A DNA stretch of 8,859 nt from assembly GCA_964505995.1 (NCBI GenBank), contig CAZDLB010000076.1, positions 1 through 8,859 of the forward strand. The letters run 5' to 3'. Below, in pieces: positions 1-5,693 of the stretch; the stretch's first letter is position 1; each line of letters begins with the position of its first letter. Position numbers and translations under genes: made by a program. The notes below the pieces were generated by a model, which was given only the letters and a program-made list of their open reading frames with translations, was not told the DNA's origin and ran no database searches. This DNA is from JAJRVH01 sp964505995 (GTDB lineage: Bacteria; Pseudomonadota; Zetaproteobacteria; Mariprofundales; Mariprofundaceae).

Positions 1-741
1 ACCCTGGCAGGCATCCATGCCGTCAAACATGCATTCGAGGCCGGCGAGGCCGTGGATGAGCTCCTGATCGAGAAGGGCAGGCGGCATCCGCGCCTGAATG
101 AGCTGATCCATCTGGCGAAAAAGGCCGGCGTGCGCACATCCTTCGTGCCGCGCGAGGCTCTGGTCCGCCTGGCCGGGGGCGTGCCGCACCAGGGGGTCGT
201 GGCCAGGCTGGCGACGGTAAAGGGGGGCAGGGTCCGAAGCTTCGACGAATGGCTTGCGTCGCTGGACATGGACGCGGGTCCGATCGTGCTGCTGCTCGAT
301 CAGGTCACCGATCCACACAATCTCGGCGCCTGCATCCGCACGGCCGAGGCGGCCGGCTGCGCTGCGGTCGTGATTCCGAAGGATCATGCGGCCGATATCG
401 ATTCGCCGGTCGTGGCGAAGGCCGCCTGCGGGGCGCTGGCTCGTCTGCCGGTGCTGAAGGTGACGAATCTGAGTCGCAGTCTGGAAAAGCTGAAACAGGC
501 TGGCTTCTGGAGCATCGGCCTGGCCGGCGAGTCCGAAGCCTCGATCTACGATCTGGATCTGAGTGGCGCGCTGGCCGTGGTCATGGGTTCGGAAGGCAGG
601 GGGATCAGGCGGCTCGTGCGCGAGAGCTGCGATCAGCTGGTGCGCATCCCGATGCCGGGTGCGGTCGAGTCGCTGAATGTTTCAGTGGCCACCGGCGTGG
701 CGCTGTTCGAATGCGTTCGCCAGCGCGTCGCCCGCGCCTAA
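1..741 (+). CDS. rlmB: 23S rRNA (guanosine-2251-2'-O)-methyltransferase RlmB, 5' end cut off by window edge
   Basis: SpoU-class SPOUT enzyme that uses S-adenosylmethionine to methylate the 2'-O of G2251 in the P-loop of 23S rRNA. The frame is open from base 1 (visible start TLAGIHAV), and the family begins only a few residues before its GIHAV motif, so probably about 4-10 codons are missing; 246 residues are visible against about 243 for the E. coli protein. The N-terminal substrate-binding domain covers roughly the first 90 visible residues and includes the HQGVVAR segment. The knotted SPOUT domain follows with all three motifs: VTDPHNLGACIRTAEAAG (motif 1), MGSEGRGIRRLVRE (motif 2) and IPMPGAVESLNVSVATGV (motif 3). 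The first in-frame ATG (base 52) lies inside the conserved N-terminal domain and is not the start. The TAA stop (739-741) overlaps the stop of the convergent small gene. I see no intrinsic terminator. Family assignment is secure; RlmB rather than a paralogous TrmH-type enzyme is inferred from overall similarity. Confidence 0.95.
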   Translation, partial: TLAGIHAVKHAFEAGEAVDELLIEKGRRHPRLNELIHLAKKAGVRTSFVPREALVRLAGGVPHQGVVARLATVKGGRVRSFDEWLASLDMDAGPIVLLLDQVTDPHNLGACIRTAEAAGCAAVVIPKDHAADIDSPVVAKAACGALARLPVLKVTNLSRSLEKLKQAGFWSIGLAGESEASIYDLDLSGALAVVMGSEGRGIRRLVRESCDQLVRIPMPGAVESLNVSVATGVALFECVRQRVARA

Positions 742-914
742 AGCCCCTTCAGCGCCGTCGCGGCAGCCAGCAGTCCGAAGGCGCCGGCTTCGATCCAGAA
801 GATGTATCCCTTCAGGGCGGGAATGATGATCCAGCCCATGTGCAGCACGATGCCGAGCAGGCCGGCCATGACGGCTGTCCACCAGATGGCGCTTTTCGGT
901 GCGGATAGTTTCAA
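738..914 (-). CDS. Small two-helix inner-membrane protein, unknown function
   Basis: Encodes 58 residues from a TTG start. The start was chosen because the minus strand reads GGGGGGAG, then four bases, then TTG AAA CTA, giving MKLSAPKSAIWW. The only in-frame ATG codons further upstream lie within the predicted promoter at 938-965. Two hydrophobic segments are visible, about residues 10-31 (rich in I, W, A, V, L, G) and 37-55, joined by PALKG. A glutamate (E42) sits in the second helix. The protein ends in the short basic tail LKGL. Short membrane proteins with a KLSAPK-like start and LLKGL-like end recur in proteobacteria as uncharacterised proteins; that is recollection, not a search. The gene is convergent with rlmB, and the stop codons share the bases CTAA (738-741). 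The function is unknown, and the topology is a prediction from hydrophobicity only. Confidence 0.7.
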   Translation of the reverse strand: MKLSAPKSAIWWTAVMAGLLGIVLHMGWIIIPALKGYIFWIEAGAFGLLAAATALKGL

Positions 915-918
915 GGTT

Positions 919-926
919 CTCCCCCC
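919..926 (-). promoter_or_regulatory. Ribosome binding site that sets a TTG start
   Basis: On the minus strand GGGGGGAG lies four bases ahead of the TTG at 914-912. No in-frame ATG is close. An ATG at 928-926 overlaps the purine run but is out of frame with the small membrane protein. This is why the TTG start was chosen. Confidence 0.55.
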
Positions 927-937
927 ATGGTGTTGCC

Positions 938-965
938 ATTGTAGACGCTGAGCGCACATCGGCAA
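938..965 (-). promoter_or_regulatory. Sigma70-type promoter for the small membrane protein gene
   Basis: Read on the minus strand, TTGCCG (965-960, 4 of 6 consensus bases) and TACAAT (943-938, 5 of 6) are separated by 16 bases. Transcription would start near 931, leaving a leader of roughly 17 bases before the TTG codon. The -35 box lies between this gene and the zinc-ribbon gene upstream, so the two need not be co-transcribed. Confidence 0.55.
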
Positions 966-978
966 GGGGGTGGTAAGT

Positions 979-1146
979 TCAGGCGGCGTTCTTTTCCTCG
1001 CCGGCGGAGTTCACACGCTCGAACCTCTGGCCGCAATACTGACACTGGCCCGAACCGGATTTCAGGTTGATATATACCAGGGGATGCTGACCGTTATCCG
1101 AGCAGGATACGATTTCTTCCGTGACCTTGATGACCTGATGCCCCAT
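979..1146 (-). CDS. 55-residue CHCC zinc-ribbon protein (zf-CHCC family)
   Basis: A short gene on the minus strand, read by translating the reverse complement. It starts with ATG after GAAGGAG and a seven-base spacer, and stops with TGA. The protein begins MGHQVIKVTEEIVSCSD. The likely metal ligands are C15, H21, C35 and C38, in the pattern C-SDNGQ-HP-LVYINL followed by CQYCGQRF. This matches the zf-CHCC zinc-finger family, whose best-known eukaryotic member is the complex I subunit NDUFS6. Bacterial members are tiny stand-alone proteins, mostly of unknown role. Zinc binding is inferred from the ligand pattern. The last 13 or so residues are polar and probably flexible. It is divergent from folB, with about 140 bases between the starts. 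A direct role in complex I cannot be claimed, since no nuo genes are visible. Confidence 0.85.
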   Translation of the reverse strand: MGHQVIKVTEEIVSCSDNGQHPLVYINLKSGSGQCQYCGQRFERVNSAGEEKNAA

Positions 1147-1182
1147 GTGTGTGCTCCTTCAGTCCCCAAAAAAACGCGGCGA

Positions 1183-1210
1183 ATTGTCGGGAAGGGGGGG
1201 CTTATGTCAA
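1183..1210 (-). promoter_or_regulatory. Candidate promoter for the zinc-ribbon gene
   Basis: The minus strand carries a perfect TTGACA (1210-1205) and a GACAAT -10 (1188-1183, 4 of 6) with a 16-base spacer that includes a run of seven C. The leader to the ATG would be about 30 bases. The -10 is imperfect, so confidence is moderate. I could not find an equally good promoter reading toward folB in the 1147-1284 intergenic stretch. Confidence 0.45.
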
Positions 1211-1284
1211 GCTTGGGGCTTGCTTTCGGCGTCCGGCGGGCATCGCTGTCGTCGAAAGACCATCGGAAAAACAAAGGGGTTTGC

Positions 1285-1659
1285 ATGCATCGAAACGATA
1301 CGCCCGGCGATCTGGTGCTGATCGAGGGACTGGAAATCCGCACCGTCATCGGCATCTACGACTGGGAGCGCGAGATCCGCCAGATGGTGCGGCTGGATCT
1401 GGAGATGGCCTGGGATATCCGCAAGGCCGCGCAGACGGACGATATAGCGGATACGCTGGACTACAAGGCGGTGGCCAAACGGCTGATCGCCTTTGTCGAA
1501 GCTTCAAGCTTCGGCCTGATCGAAGCGCTGGCCGAACACTGCGCGCGCATCGTGCTGGAGGAATTTCAAGTGCCGTGGCTGCGGCTGAAGCTGTCCAAGC
1601 CGGGAGCGGTGCGTGGCAGCGAGAATGTCGCGGTGCTCATCGAGCGTGGCCGCCGGTGA
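1285..1659 (+). CDS. folB: Dihydroneopterin aldolase FolB
   Basis: Cytosolic enzyme of tetrahydrofolate synthesis that converts 7,8-dihydroneopterin to 6-hydroxymethyl-7,8-dihydropterin and glycolaldehyde; family members often also epimerise the substrate. The 124 residues compare with about 120 for E. coli FolB and align almost end to end. Landmarks are GIYDWE (E28, matching the E. coli E21 position), LDY (Y60) and KLSKPGAV, whose K105 matches the catalytic lysine of the family. EMAWDIRKAAQTDD and VAVLIERG are also typical. The ATG at 1285 was chosen because AAAGGGG lies six bases upstream and the N-terminus then matches the family length. The frame stays open back to 970, but that part runs antisense over the zinc-ribbon gene and resembles nothing. 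The TGA stop overlaps the folK ATG (TGATG), indicating translational coupling. Confidence 0.95.
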   Translation: MHRNDTPGDLVLIEGLEIRTVIGIYDWEREIRQMVRLDLEMAWDIRKAAQTDDIADTLDYKAVAKRLIAFVEASSFGLIEALAEHCARIVLEEFQVPWLRLKLSKPGAVRGSENVAVLIERGRR

Positions 1660-2102
1660 TGGCGCTGATCGGCATGGGCTCGAATATCGAGCCGGAGGCC
1701 CACCTGCTGCGCGCAGCCGGCCGGCTGCGGGAGAAGTTCGGCGAGGTCCGCTTTTCCAGCGTCTACCGCTCGGCGGCTGTCGGCATGGATGGGGATGATT
1801 TCCTCAATGCCTGCTGTCTGATCCGGACGGATCTGGCCATGGCCGATCTGAAGGCCGTGCTCAAGCGTCTGGAGGATGAACAGGGCAGGGACCGCAGTCA
1901 GGGTTCCTGGCAGCCGCGCACGCTGGATCTCGACGTGCTGATGTATGACGGCGAGGTCGTGGATGACGAGCTGTATCGCCATGCGCATGCCTATGTGCCG
2001 GCATCCGAGCTCGTGGATATCGGCCTGCCGCGCGACGATCAGGGCGTGGTCCGGCGCGTGTCGCTGGATCTCGCATCGGCCGGCGAACTTCCGGACTTGT
2101 AA
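1659..2102 (+). CDS. folK: 2-amino-4-hydroxy-6-hydroxymethyldihydropteridine diphosphokinase (HPPK)
   Basis: Transfers pyrophosphate from ATP to the FolB product, giving the pterin diphosphate used by dihydropteroate synthase. The 147 residues are slightly short beside the 159 of E. coli FolK, mainly at the C-terminus. Visible motifs are GMGSNIEPEAHLLRA at the N-terminus, SSVYRSAAVGMDGDDFLN, and the signature LEDEQGRDRSQ leading into PRTLDLDVLMY, with the paired aspartates that hold two Mg2+ ions. The later segment DELYRHAHAYVPASELV aligns without gaps to the family's RHAFVLVPLAEL block. The start shares one base with the folB stop and has no strong binding site of its own, which suggests coupled translation. 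This variant, with AVGMDG rather than a longer loop 2, resembles the short form seen in several gammaproteobacteria; that subgroup assignment is inference. Confidence 0.93.
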   Translation: MALIGMGSNIEPEAHLLRAAGRLREKFGEVRFSSVYRSAAVGMDGDDFLNACCLIRTDLAMADLKAVLKRLEDEQGRDRSQGSWQPRTLDLDVLMYDGEVVDDELYRHAHAYVPASELVDIGLPRDDQGVVRRVSLDLASAGELPDL

Positions 2103-2124
2103 AAGCTGCGCCCCTTCCTACACT
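2097..2124 (+). promoter_or_regulatory. Weak candidate promoter for the pnt operon
   Basis: TTGTAA (2097-2102, 4 of 6, containing the folK stop codon) and TACACT (2119-2124, 4 of 6) are separated by 16 bases. A start near 2131 would give a leader of about 100 bases before pntAA. The match is modest. It is supported mainly by its position in the only sizeable gap between folK and pntAA and by its overlap with the palindrome at 2108-2144. Confidence 0.3.
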
Positions 2125-2144
2125 TTCCCGTTCCCAAGGGGCGC
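2108..2144. repeat. 9-bp perfect inverted repeat between folK and pntAA
   Basis: The arms GCGCCCCTT (2108-2116) and AAGGGGCGC (2136-2144) are exact reverse complements around a 19-base AT-richer centre. No T-run follows on the plus strand, so it is not a standard intrinsic terminator for folK. On the minus strand the hairpin is followed by only a short T4. It brackets the candidate -10 at 2119-2124, so an operator is possible. It could also act as an RNA hairpin at the 3' end of the fol mRNA. Confidence 0.6.
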
Positions 2145-2230
2145 GACCCTTCGAGGTTTCAATTCTTCCCGTATCGAGCCGCTGCATGGGGGCCGGTTTG
2201 CGGGAAGCCATCATCCAGGGGAGACACACG

Positions 2231-3367
2231 ATGCTCATCGCGGTACCAGCCGAAACCCAGGCACACGAAAAGCGTGTCGCCGCGACTCCGGAAACGGTCA
2301 GGAAATTCGTTGAAGCGGGTTGCGAGGTCCGGGTGCAGCAGGGGGCCGGCGCGGCCGCCTTCTTTGCCGATGCCGATTACGAAGCGGCCGGCGCCAGCCT
2401 TGCCGGAAGCTTCGGCGCATGCGTCGAGGGCGCCGGGCTGCTGCTGAAGGTGGCGCCGCTGAACAGCGACGAGCTCAAGCATGTGCCGGGCGGCTGCGTC
2501 GTCGCAGGCCTTGCCGCGCCGTTTTCCAACCCCCTGCTCAAAGACTATGCCGATCGGGGGATCACGTATTTCTCGATGGAAATGATTCCGCGCATCTCCC
2601 GGGCCCAGAGCATGGATGTGCTGTCCAGTCAGGCGAATATCGCGGGCTACAAGTCCGTGCTGCTGGCCACCGAACATTATCGCCGCTTCCTGCCGATGCT
2701 GATGACGGCGGCCGGCACGGTGCAGCCGGCGAAGGTGCTGGTCATGGGCGCCGGCGTGGCCGGTCTGCAGGCGATTGCGACGGCCCGGAGGCTCGGCGCG
2801 ACGGTGGAGGCCTTCGATGTGCGTGCCGCTGCCAAGGAGCAGGTGGAATCGCTTGGGGCGAGGTTCATCGAGCTGGAAGGCGTGGATGCCGAGGATGAGC
2901 GTGGCTATGCTCGGGAACTGAACGAGGAAGAAAAGGCCCGCCTGGATGCGCTCGTCGCCGAGCGCGCGGCGGCGGCCGACATCATCATCACGACGGCGCT
3001 GATACCCGGACGCACCGCGCCGGAGCTGGTCAGCCCCGAGACCGTGGCGAAGATGCGCCCCGGTTCGGTCATCGTCGACATGGCCGTGGAGTCCGGCGGC
3101 AACTGCCGGCTCTCCAGGCCCGACGAGGTTGTGGTCGAACATGATGTGACGATCATCGGCGTGACCAACATCCCGTCGCTGATGGCCACCGATGCCAGCC
3201 AGCTGTATGCGCGCAATCTGTTCAATTTCATCAGTCCGATGCTGGATCGCGAGTCCGGCGAGCTGAGGATCGACCGGGAGGACGAAGTGATCGAATCCGC
3301 ATTGCTGTGTCTGGATGGTGAGTTTCTCAAGCCGCAACTGCTGGAGCGTCAGGGAGGTGAGGCATGA
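2231..3367 (+). CDS. pntAA: Proton-translocating NAD(P) transhydrogenase, alpha-1 subunit (NAD(H)-binding domain I)
   Basis: Soluble NAD(H)-binding part of the membrane transhydrogenase, which uses the proton gradient to reduce NADP+ with NADH. The 378 residues match domain I alone, as in the three-chain enzymes of the Rhodospirillum type; E. coli fuses this domain to membrane helices. The N-terminal alanine-dehydrogenase-like domain shows MLIAVPAET, KRVAATPETV and LLLKVAPL. The RQD loop is intact at residues 121-132 (RISRAQSMDVLS, with R121, Q126, D129 and S132), followed by SSQANIAGYKSV. The Rossmann fold has VLVMGAGVAGLQA with glycines 173, 175 and 178, then D196 in FDVR at the NAD ribose position. 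IIITTALIPGRTAP and VDMAVESGGN are conserved. The ATG at 2231 has GGGGAG seven bases upstream. The in-frame ATG at 2186 would add 15 residues absent from the family. The stop overlaps pntAB by four bases (ATGA). Confidence 0.95.
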   Translation: MLIAVPAETQAHEKRVAATPETVRKFVEAGCEVRVQQGAGAAAFFADADYEAAGASLAGSFGACVEGAGLLLKVAPLNSDELKHVPGGCVVAGLAAPFSNPLLKDYADRGITYFSMEMIPRISRAQSMDVLSSQANIAGYKSVLLATEHYRRFLPMLMTAAGTVQPAKVLVMGAGVAGLQAIATARRLGATVEAFDVRAAAKEQVESLGARFIELEGVDAEDERGYARELNEEEKARLDALVAERAAAADIIITTALIPGRTAPELVSPETVAKMRPGSVIVDMAVESGGNCRLSRPDEVVVEHDVTIIGVTNIPSLMATDASQLYARNLFNFISPMLDRESGELRIDREDEVIESALLCLDGEFLKPQLLERQGGEA

Positions 3368-3699
3368 GCGTGCAGGCGGTTCACGACACGGCACAGGCGG
3401 CCGCGCATCAGGCGGCCGTGGATCCGTTTGTCTTTTCCGTGACCGTGTTCGTGCTGGCGGTCATCGTCGGCTATCACGTGGTCTGGAATGTCACGCCGGC
3501 ATTGCACACGCCGCTGATGAGTGTCACCAATGCGATTTCGTCCATCATCATCGTCGGCGCGCTGCTGGCTGCGGGACCCGTGGAGATGAATCTGGCGACG
3601 GTGCTCGGCCTGATCGCCGTGGGTCTTGCGGCCGTCAACATCTTCGGCGGATTCATGGTCACCCAGCGCATGCTGGCGATGTTCAAGAAGCGGCAGTAG
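3364..3699 (+). CDS. pntAB: NAD(P) transhydrogenase, alpha-2 subunit (short membrane chain)
   Basis: The 111-residue membrane subunit supplies the first helices of the proton channel (domain II). About 20 polar, alanine-rich residues precede three predicted helices at about 21-42 (FVFSVTVFVLAVIVGY), 56-72 (AISSIIIVGALLAAG) and 77-98 (LATVLGLIAVGLAAVN). The family hallmark HTPLMSVTNAISS spans residues 48-60, and GGFMVTQRMLAMFKKR ends the chain at the cytoplasmic face. Its ATG overlaps the pntAA stop as ATGA, and a strong GGGAGGTGA lies just upstream inside pntAA, so the two are translationally coupled. The subunit is only meaningful with pntAA and pntB, both adjacent. Confidence 0.95.
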   Translation: MSVQAVHDTAQAAAHQAAVDPFVFSVTVFVLAVIVGYHVVWNVTPALHTPLMSVTNAISSIIIVGALLAAGPVEMNLATVLGLIAVGLAAVNIFGGFMVTQRMLAMFKKRQ

Positions 3700-3709
3700 G
3701 GGGTAGACG

Positions 3710-5110
3710 ATGTTGTCCGCAAACATGGTGGCGCTGGCCTACCTGGCTGCTTCGGTGCTGATCATTCTCGCGCTCAAGGGGCTTTCGAGCCCGGAAACGG
3801 CGCGGCGCGGCAATGCCTACGGCATGCTCGGCATGGCCATCGCGATGCTGGTGACGCTGCAGCTGGAAGCCGTGCAGAACTATGCCTGGATCTTTGTCGC
3901 GCTGGCAATCGGCGGCGCCATCGGCGGCGTGGCTGCGCGCAGGGTGCCGATGACGCACATGCCGCAGACCGTGGCCTTCATGCACTCGCTCGTGGGCCTG
4001 GCCGCGGTGCTGATCGCGGTGTCGGCCTTCTACAATCCCGCCGGCTACGGTATCGCCGCGGCGGATGGCGGCCTGCTGCTGGCCAGCCGCATCGAGCTGT
4101 TCCTCGGCACCTTCATCGGCGCCATCACGTTCACGGCCTCGCTGATCGCGTTCGGCAAGCTGCAGGGGCTGCTGTCCGGACGGCCGCTGGTGTTTGCCGG
4201 TCAGCACTGGCTGAACCTGGCGCTCGGCATCGTCATGATCGGGTCCGGCATCCTGTTCGTCATGACCCAGGGCTGGACGCCGTTCCTGATCATGCTGGCG
4301 ATTGCGCTCGTGCTCGGCGTGCTGCTGATCGTACCGATTGGCGGCGCCGACATGCCGGTCATCGTCTCGATGCTGAACTCCTATTCGGGCTGGGCTGCGG
4401 CCGGCATCGGCTTCACGCTGGGCAACAACATGCTGATCATCGCCGGCGCGCTGGTCGGCTCCTCCGGTGCGATCCTGTCCTACATCATGTGCCGCGCGAT
4501 GAACCGCTCGCTGCTCAATGTGCTGCTCGGCGGCTTTGGCGGCGAGGCGGTGTCCGGCGCAGCGGCTCAGGCGGCCGGGGATCGGCCGGTCAAGGCCGGG
4601 GCGCCCGAGGATGCGGCCTTCCTGCTGAAGAATGCGCGCAGCGTGATCATCGTGCCGGGCTATGGCCTGGCCGTGGCGCGCGCCCAGCATGCGCTCAAGG
4701 AGATGGTCGATGCGCTGCTCAAGCAGGGCGTGGACGTGAAGTTCGCGATCCATCCGGTGGCCGGGCGCATGCCGGGGCACATGAACGTGCTGCTGGCCGA
4801 GGCCGACGTGCCCTACGATATCGTGCATGAGATGGACGAGATCAATTCGGAGTTTTCCGACACCGACGTGGCGCTCGTGATCGGCGCCAACGACGTGACC
4901 AACCCGGCGGCCAAGAGCGATCCGTCCAGCCCGATCTACGGCATGCCGATCCTCGAGGTCGCGCGCGCGCAGCATGTGATCGTCATCAAGCGCTCGCTGT
5001 CGCCCGGCTATGCCGGCCTGGATAACGATCTGTTCTATATGGACAAGACGATGATGGTGTTCGAAGATGCGAAGAAGGCCTGCGAGTCCATTCTGCAGGC
5101 GCTGGACTGA
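3710..5110 (+). CDS. pntB: NAD(P) transhydrogenase, beta subunit PntB
   Basis: Carries the rest of the membrane domain and the NADP(H)-binding domain III; 466 residues against about 462 in E. coli. The membrane part (about 1-275) has eight or nine hydrophobic stretches. It includes MPQTVAFMHSLVGLAAV with H92, matching the proton-channel histidine (E. coli H91), and GGADMPVIVSMLNSYSGWAA with N223. Domain III starts near residue 305 after a poorly conserved linker. It shows the NADP fingerprint VPGYGLAVA (315-323), HPVAGRMPGHMNVLLAEA (348-365), GANDVTNPAA (392-401) and KRSLSPGYAGLDNDLF (427-442). All binding loops look intact. The ATG at 3710 has AGGGGG six bases upstream; the ATG five codons later is less well placed. 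It starts 10 bases after pntAB and ends 29 bases before the glycine-zipper gene, so the four genes probably form one transcript. Confidence 0.96.
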   Translation: MLSANMVALAYLAASVLIILALKGLSSPETARRGNAYGMLGMAIAMLVTLQLEAVQNYAWIFVALAIGGAIGGVAARRVPMTHMPQTVAFMHSLVGLAAVLIAVSAFYNPAGYGIAAADGGLLLASRIELFLGTFIGAITFTASLIAFGKLQGLLSGRPLVFAGQHWLNLALGIVMIGSGILFVMTQGWTPFLIMLAIALVLGVLLIVPIGGADMPVIVSMLNSYSGWAAAGIGFTLGNNMLIIAGALVGSSGAILSYIMCRAMNRSLLNVLLGGFGGEAVSGAAAQAAGDRPVKAGAPEDAAFLLKNARSVIIVPGYGLAVARAQHALKEMVDALLKQGVDVKFAIHPVAGRMPGHMNVLLAEADVPYDIVHEMDEINSEFSDTDVALVIGANDVTNPAAKSDPSSPIYGMPILEVARAQHVIVIKRSLSPGYAGLDNDLFYMDKTMMVFEDAKKACESILQALD

Positions 5111-5139
5111 TGCAAGAACCGACAACGAAGGAGTGCAGG

Positions 5140-5526
5140 ATGAAGAAAGCGATGATGGCAACGATGGGAATGGCGATAATGGCGCTGGTGGCGATGCTGC
5201 CGATGCGCGCGACGGCCGCCGATTTCGAGGTGCAGAACGTCTTCGAGGATTCGGTCTATGGCGCCGGCATCGGCGCGCTGGTCGGCCTGGGCTTCATGCT
5301 GATCTCGAGCAAGCCGACGGACCACTGGAACTATCCGGTCGTCGGCGCCGGCGTTGGCCTGATTGCCGGCGCGGCCTATGGCACGTATTCCGGCACGCGC
5401 TCGATGGCCAGCTACGAGGACGGCAAGCTGAAGCTGGCCATGCCCACACCGCAGGTCCGGCAGCAGAATCAGGGTGGCCAGACGCATCTGGCGCTGGCGG
5501 CCGATCTGTTTTCCAGCCGATTCTGA
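5140..5526 (+). CDS. Exported glycine-zipper protein of unknown function, last gene of the pnt cluster
   Basis: Encodes 128 residues. The ATG at 5140 was chosen because AAGGAG lies six bases upstream and the product then starts with a classical signal peptide: MKK, a Met/Ala-rich core, and ATA-A, with cleavage likely after A26. An in-frame ATG at 5110 overlaps the pntB stop but would put ten polar residues ahead of the signal. The mature part contains two related glycine-zipper segments: VYGAGIGALVGLGFML (glycines 41, 43, 45, 49, 51) and VVGAGVGLIAGAAYGTYSG (glycines 69, 71, 73, 77, 81, 85). They are joined by the polar SSKPTDHWNYP, which suggests a helical hairpin able to insert in or associate with a membrane. 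The tail includes SYEDGKLKLAMPTP and a Gln-rich stretch, and ends in Phe. There is no lipobox cysteine. Position suggests co-transcription with the transhydrogenase genes and the terminators follow it. I know no function; a periplasmic or envelope location is inferred. Confidence 0.8.
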   Translation: MKKAMMATMGMAIMALVAMLPMRATAADFEVQNVFEDSVYGAGIGALVGLGFMLISSKPTDHWNYPVVGAGVGLIAGAAYGTYSGTRSMASYEDGKLKLAMPTPQVRQQNQGGQTHLALAADLFSSRF

Positions 5527-5574
5527 CAGGTATTGAAGCCTCGCCGGCTGCGGCGGCAGGGGCGCGGAACATGC

Positions 5575-5608
5575 ATGCCGTCCGGGGTTGATCCCGGGCG
5601 GCATTTTT
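5575..5608 (+). terminator. Intrinsic terminator of the pnt operon
   Basis: ATGCCGTCCGGG (5575-5586) pairs with CCCGGGCGGCAT (5593-5604) over 12 positions, with one U-G wobble and a six-base loop GTTGAT. A run of five T follows. It lies 48 bases after the glycine-zipper stop codon and is a textbook rho-independent terminator. Confidence 0.92.
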
Positions 5609-5615
5609 CCTGCCG

Positions 5616-5639
5616 GGCGGCGCCGGATGCCGCCTTTTT
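5616..5639 (+). terminator. Second, tandem intrinsic terminator
   Basis: GGCGGC (5616-5621) pairs with GCCGCC (5629-5634) around a seven-base loop, followed by five T (5635-5639). It sits seven bases beyond the first terminator and 19 bases ahead of the rpsL -35 box, so it should insulate the str promoter from pnt read-through. Its 3' arm can also pair with the 3' arm of the first terminator. Confidence 0.8.
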
Positions 5640-5658
5640 CAGCCGGTCCAATTGCCGG

Positions 5659-5687
5659 TTGACACTGAAATAGTCCGACATTATGGT
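5659..5687 (+). promoter_or_regulatory. str operon promoter (rpsL-rpsG-fusA-tuf)
   Basis: A perfect TTGACA (5659-5664), a 17-base spacer and TATGGT (5682-5687, 4 of 6) form a strong sigma70-type promoter. The bases after the -10 (TCGCGACC) are GC-rich, like the discriminators of stringently controlled ribosomal promoters. Transcription should start near 5694, leaving a leader of about 75 bases before rpsL. Control by ppGpp is inferred from the discriminator alone. Confidence 0.8.
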
Positions 5688-5693
5688 TCGCGA

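Noticed and set aside
699..756. GGCGCTG/CAGCGCC inverted repeat across the rlmB end, as a possible bidirectional terminator
   Set aside because: The arms are about 44 bases apart, inside coding sequence of both genes, with no T-run on either strand.
1208..1222. Small stem CAAGC/GCTTG upstream of folB
   Set aside because: Five pairs with no T-run and no known regulatory match; this is expected by chance. It also overlaps the minus-strand -35 box.
970..1284. N-terminal extension of folB to an upstream ATG
   Set aside because: It lies antisense to the zinc-ribbon gene, matches nothing in FolB, and the ATG at 1285 has a good binding site and gives the family length.
2159..3394. A 411-codon minus-strand open frame over pntAA
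   Set aside because: Same reasoning: the plus strand encodes an intact transhydrogenase domain, and the antisense product has no plausible domain or binding site.
3683..5161. A 492-codon minus-strand open frame over pntB
   Set aside because: Antisense shadow of a GC-rich gene with strongly conserved PntB motifs on the plus strand; the translation is low-complexity His/Arg/Gln-rich.
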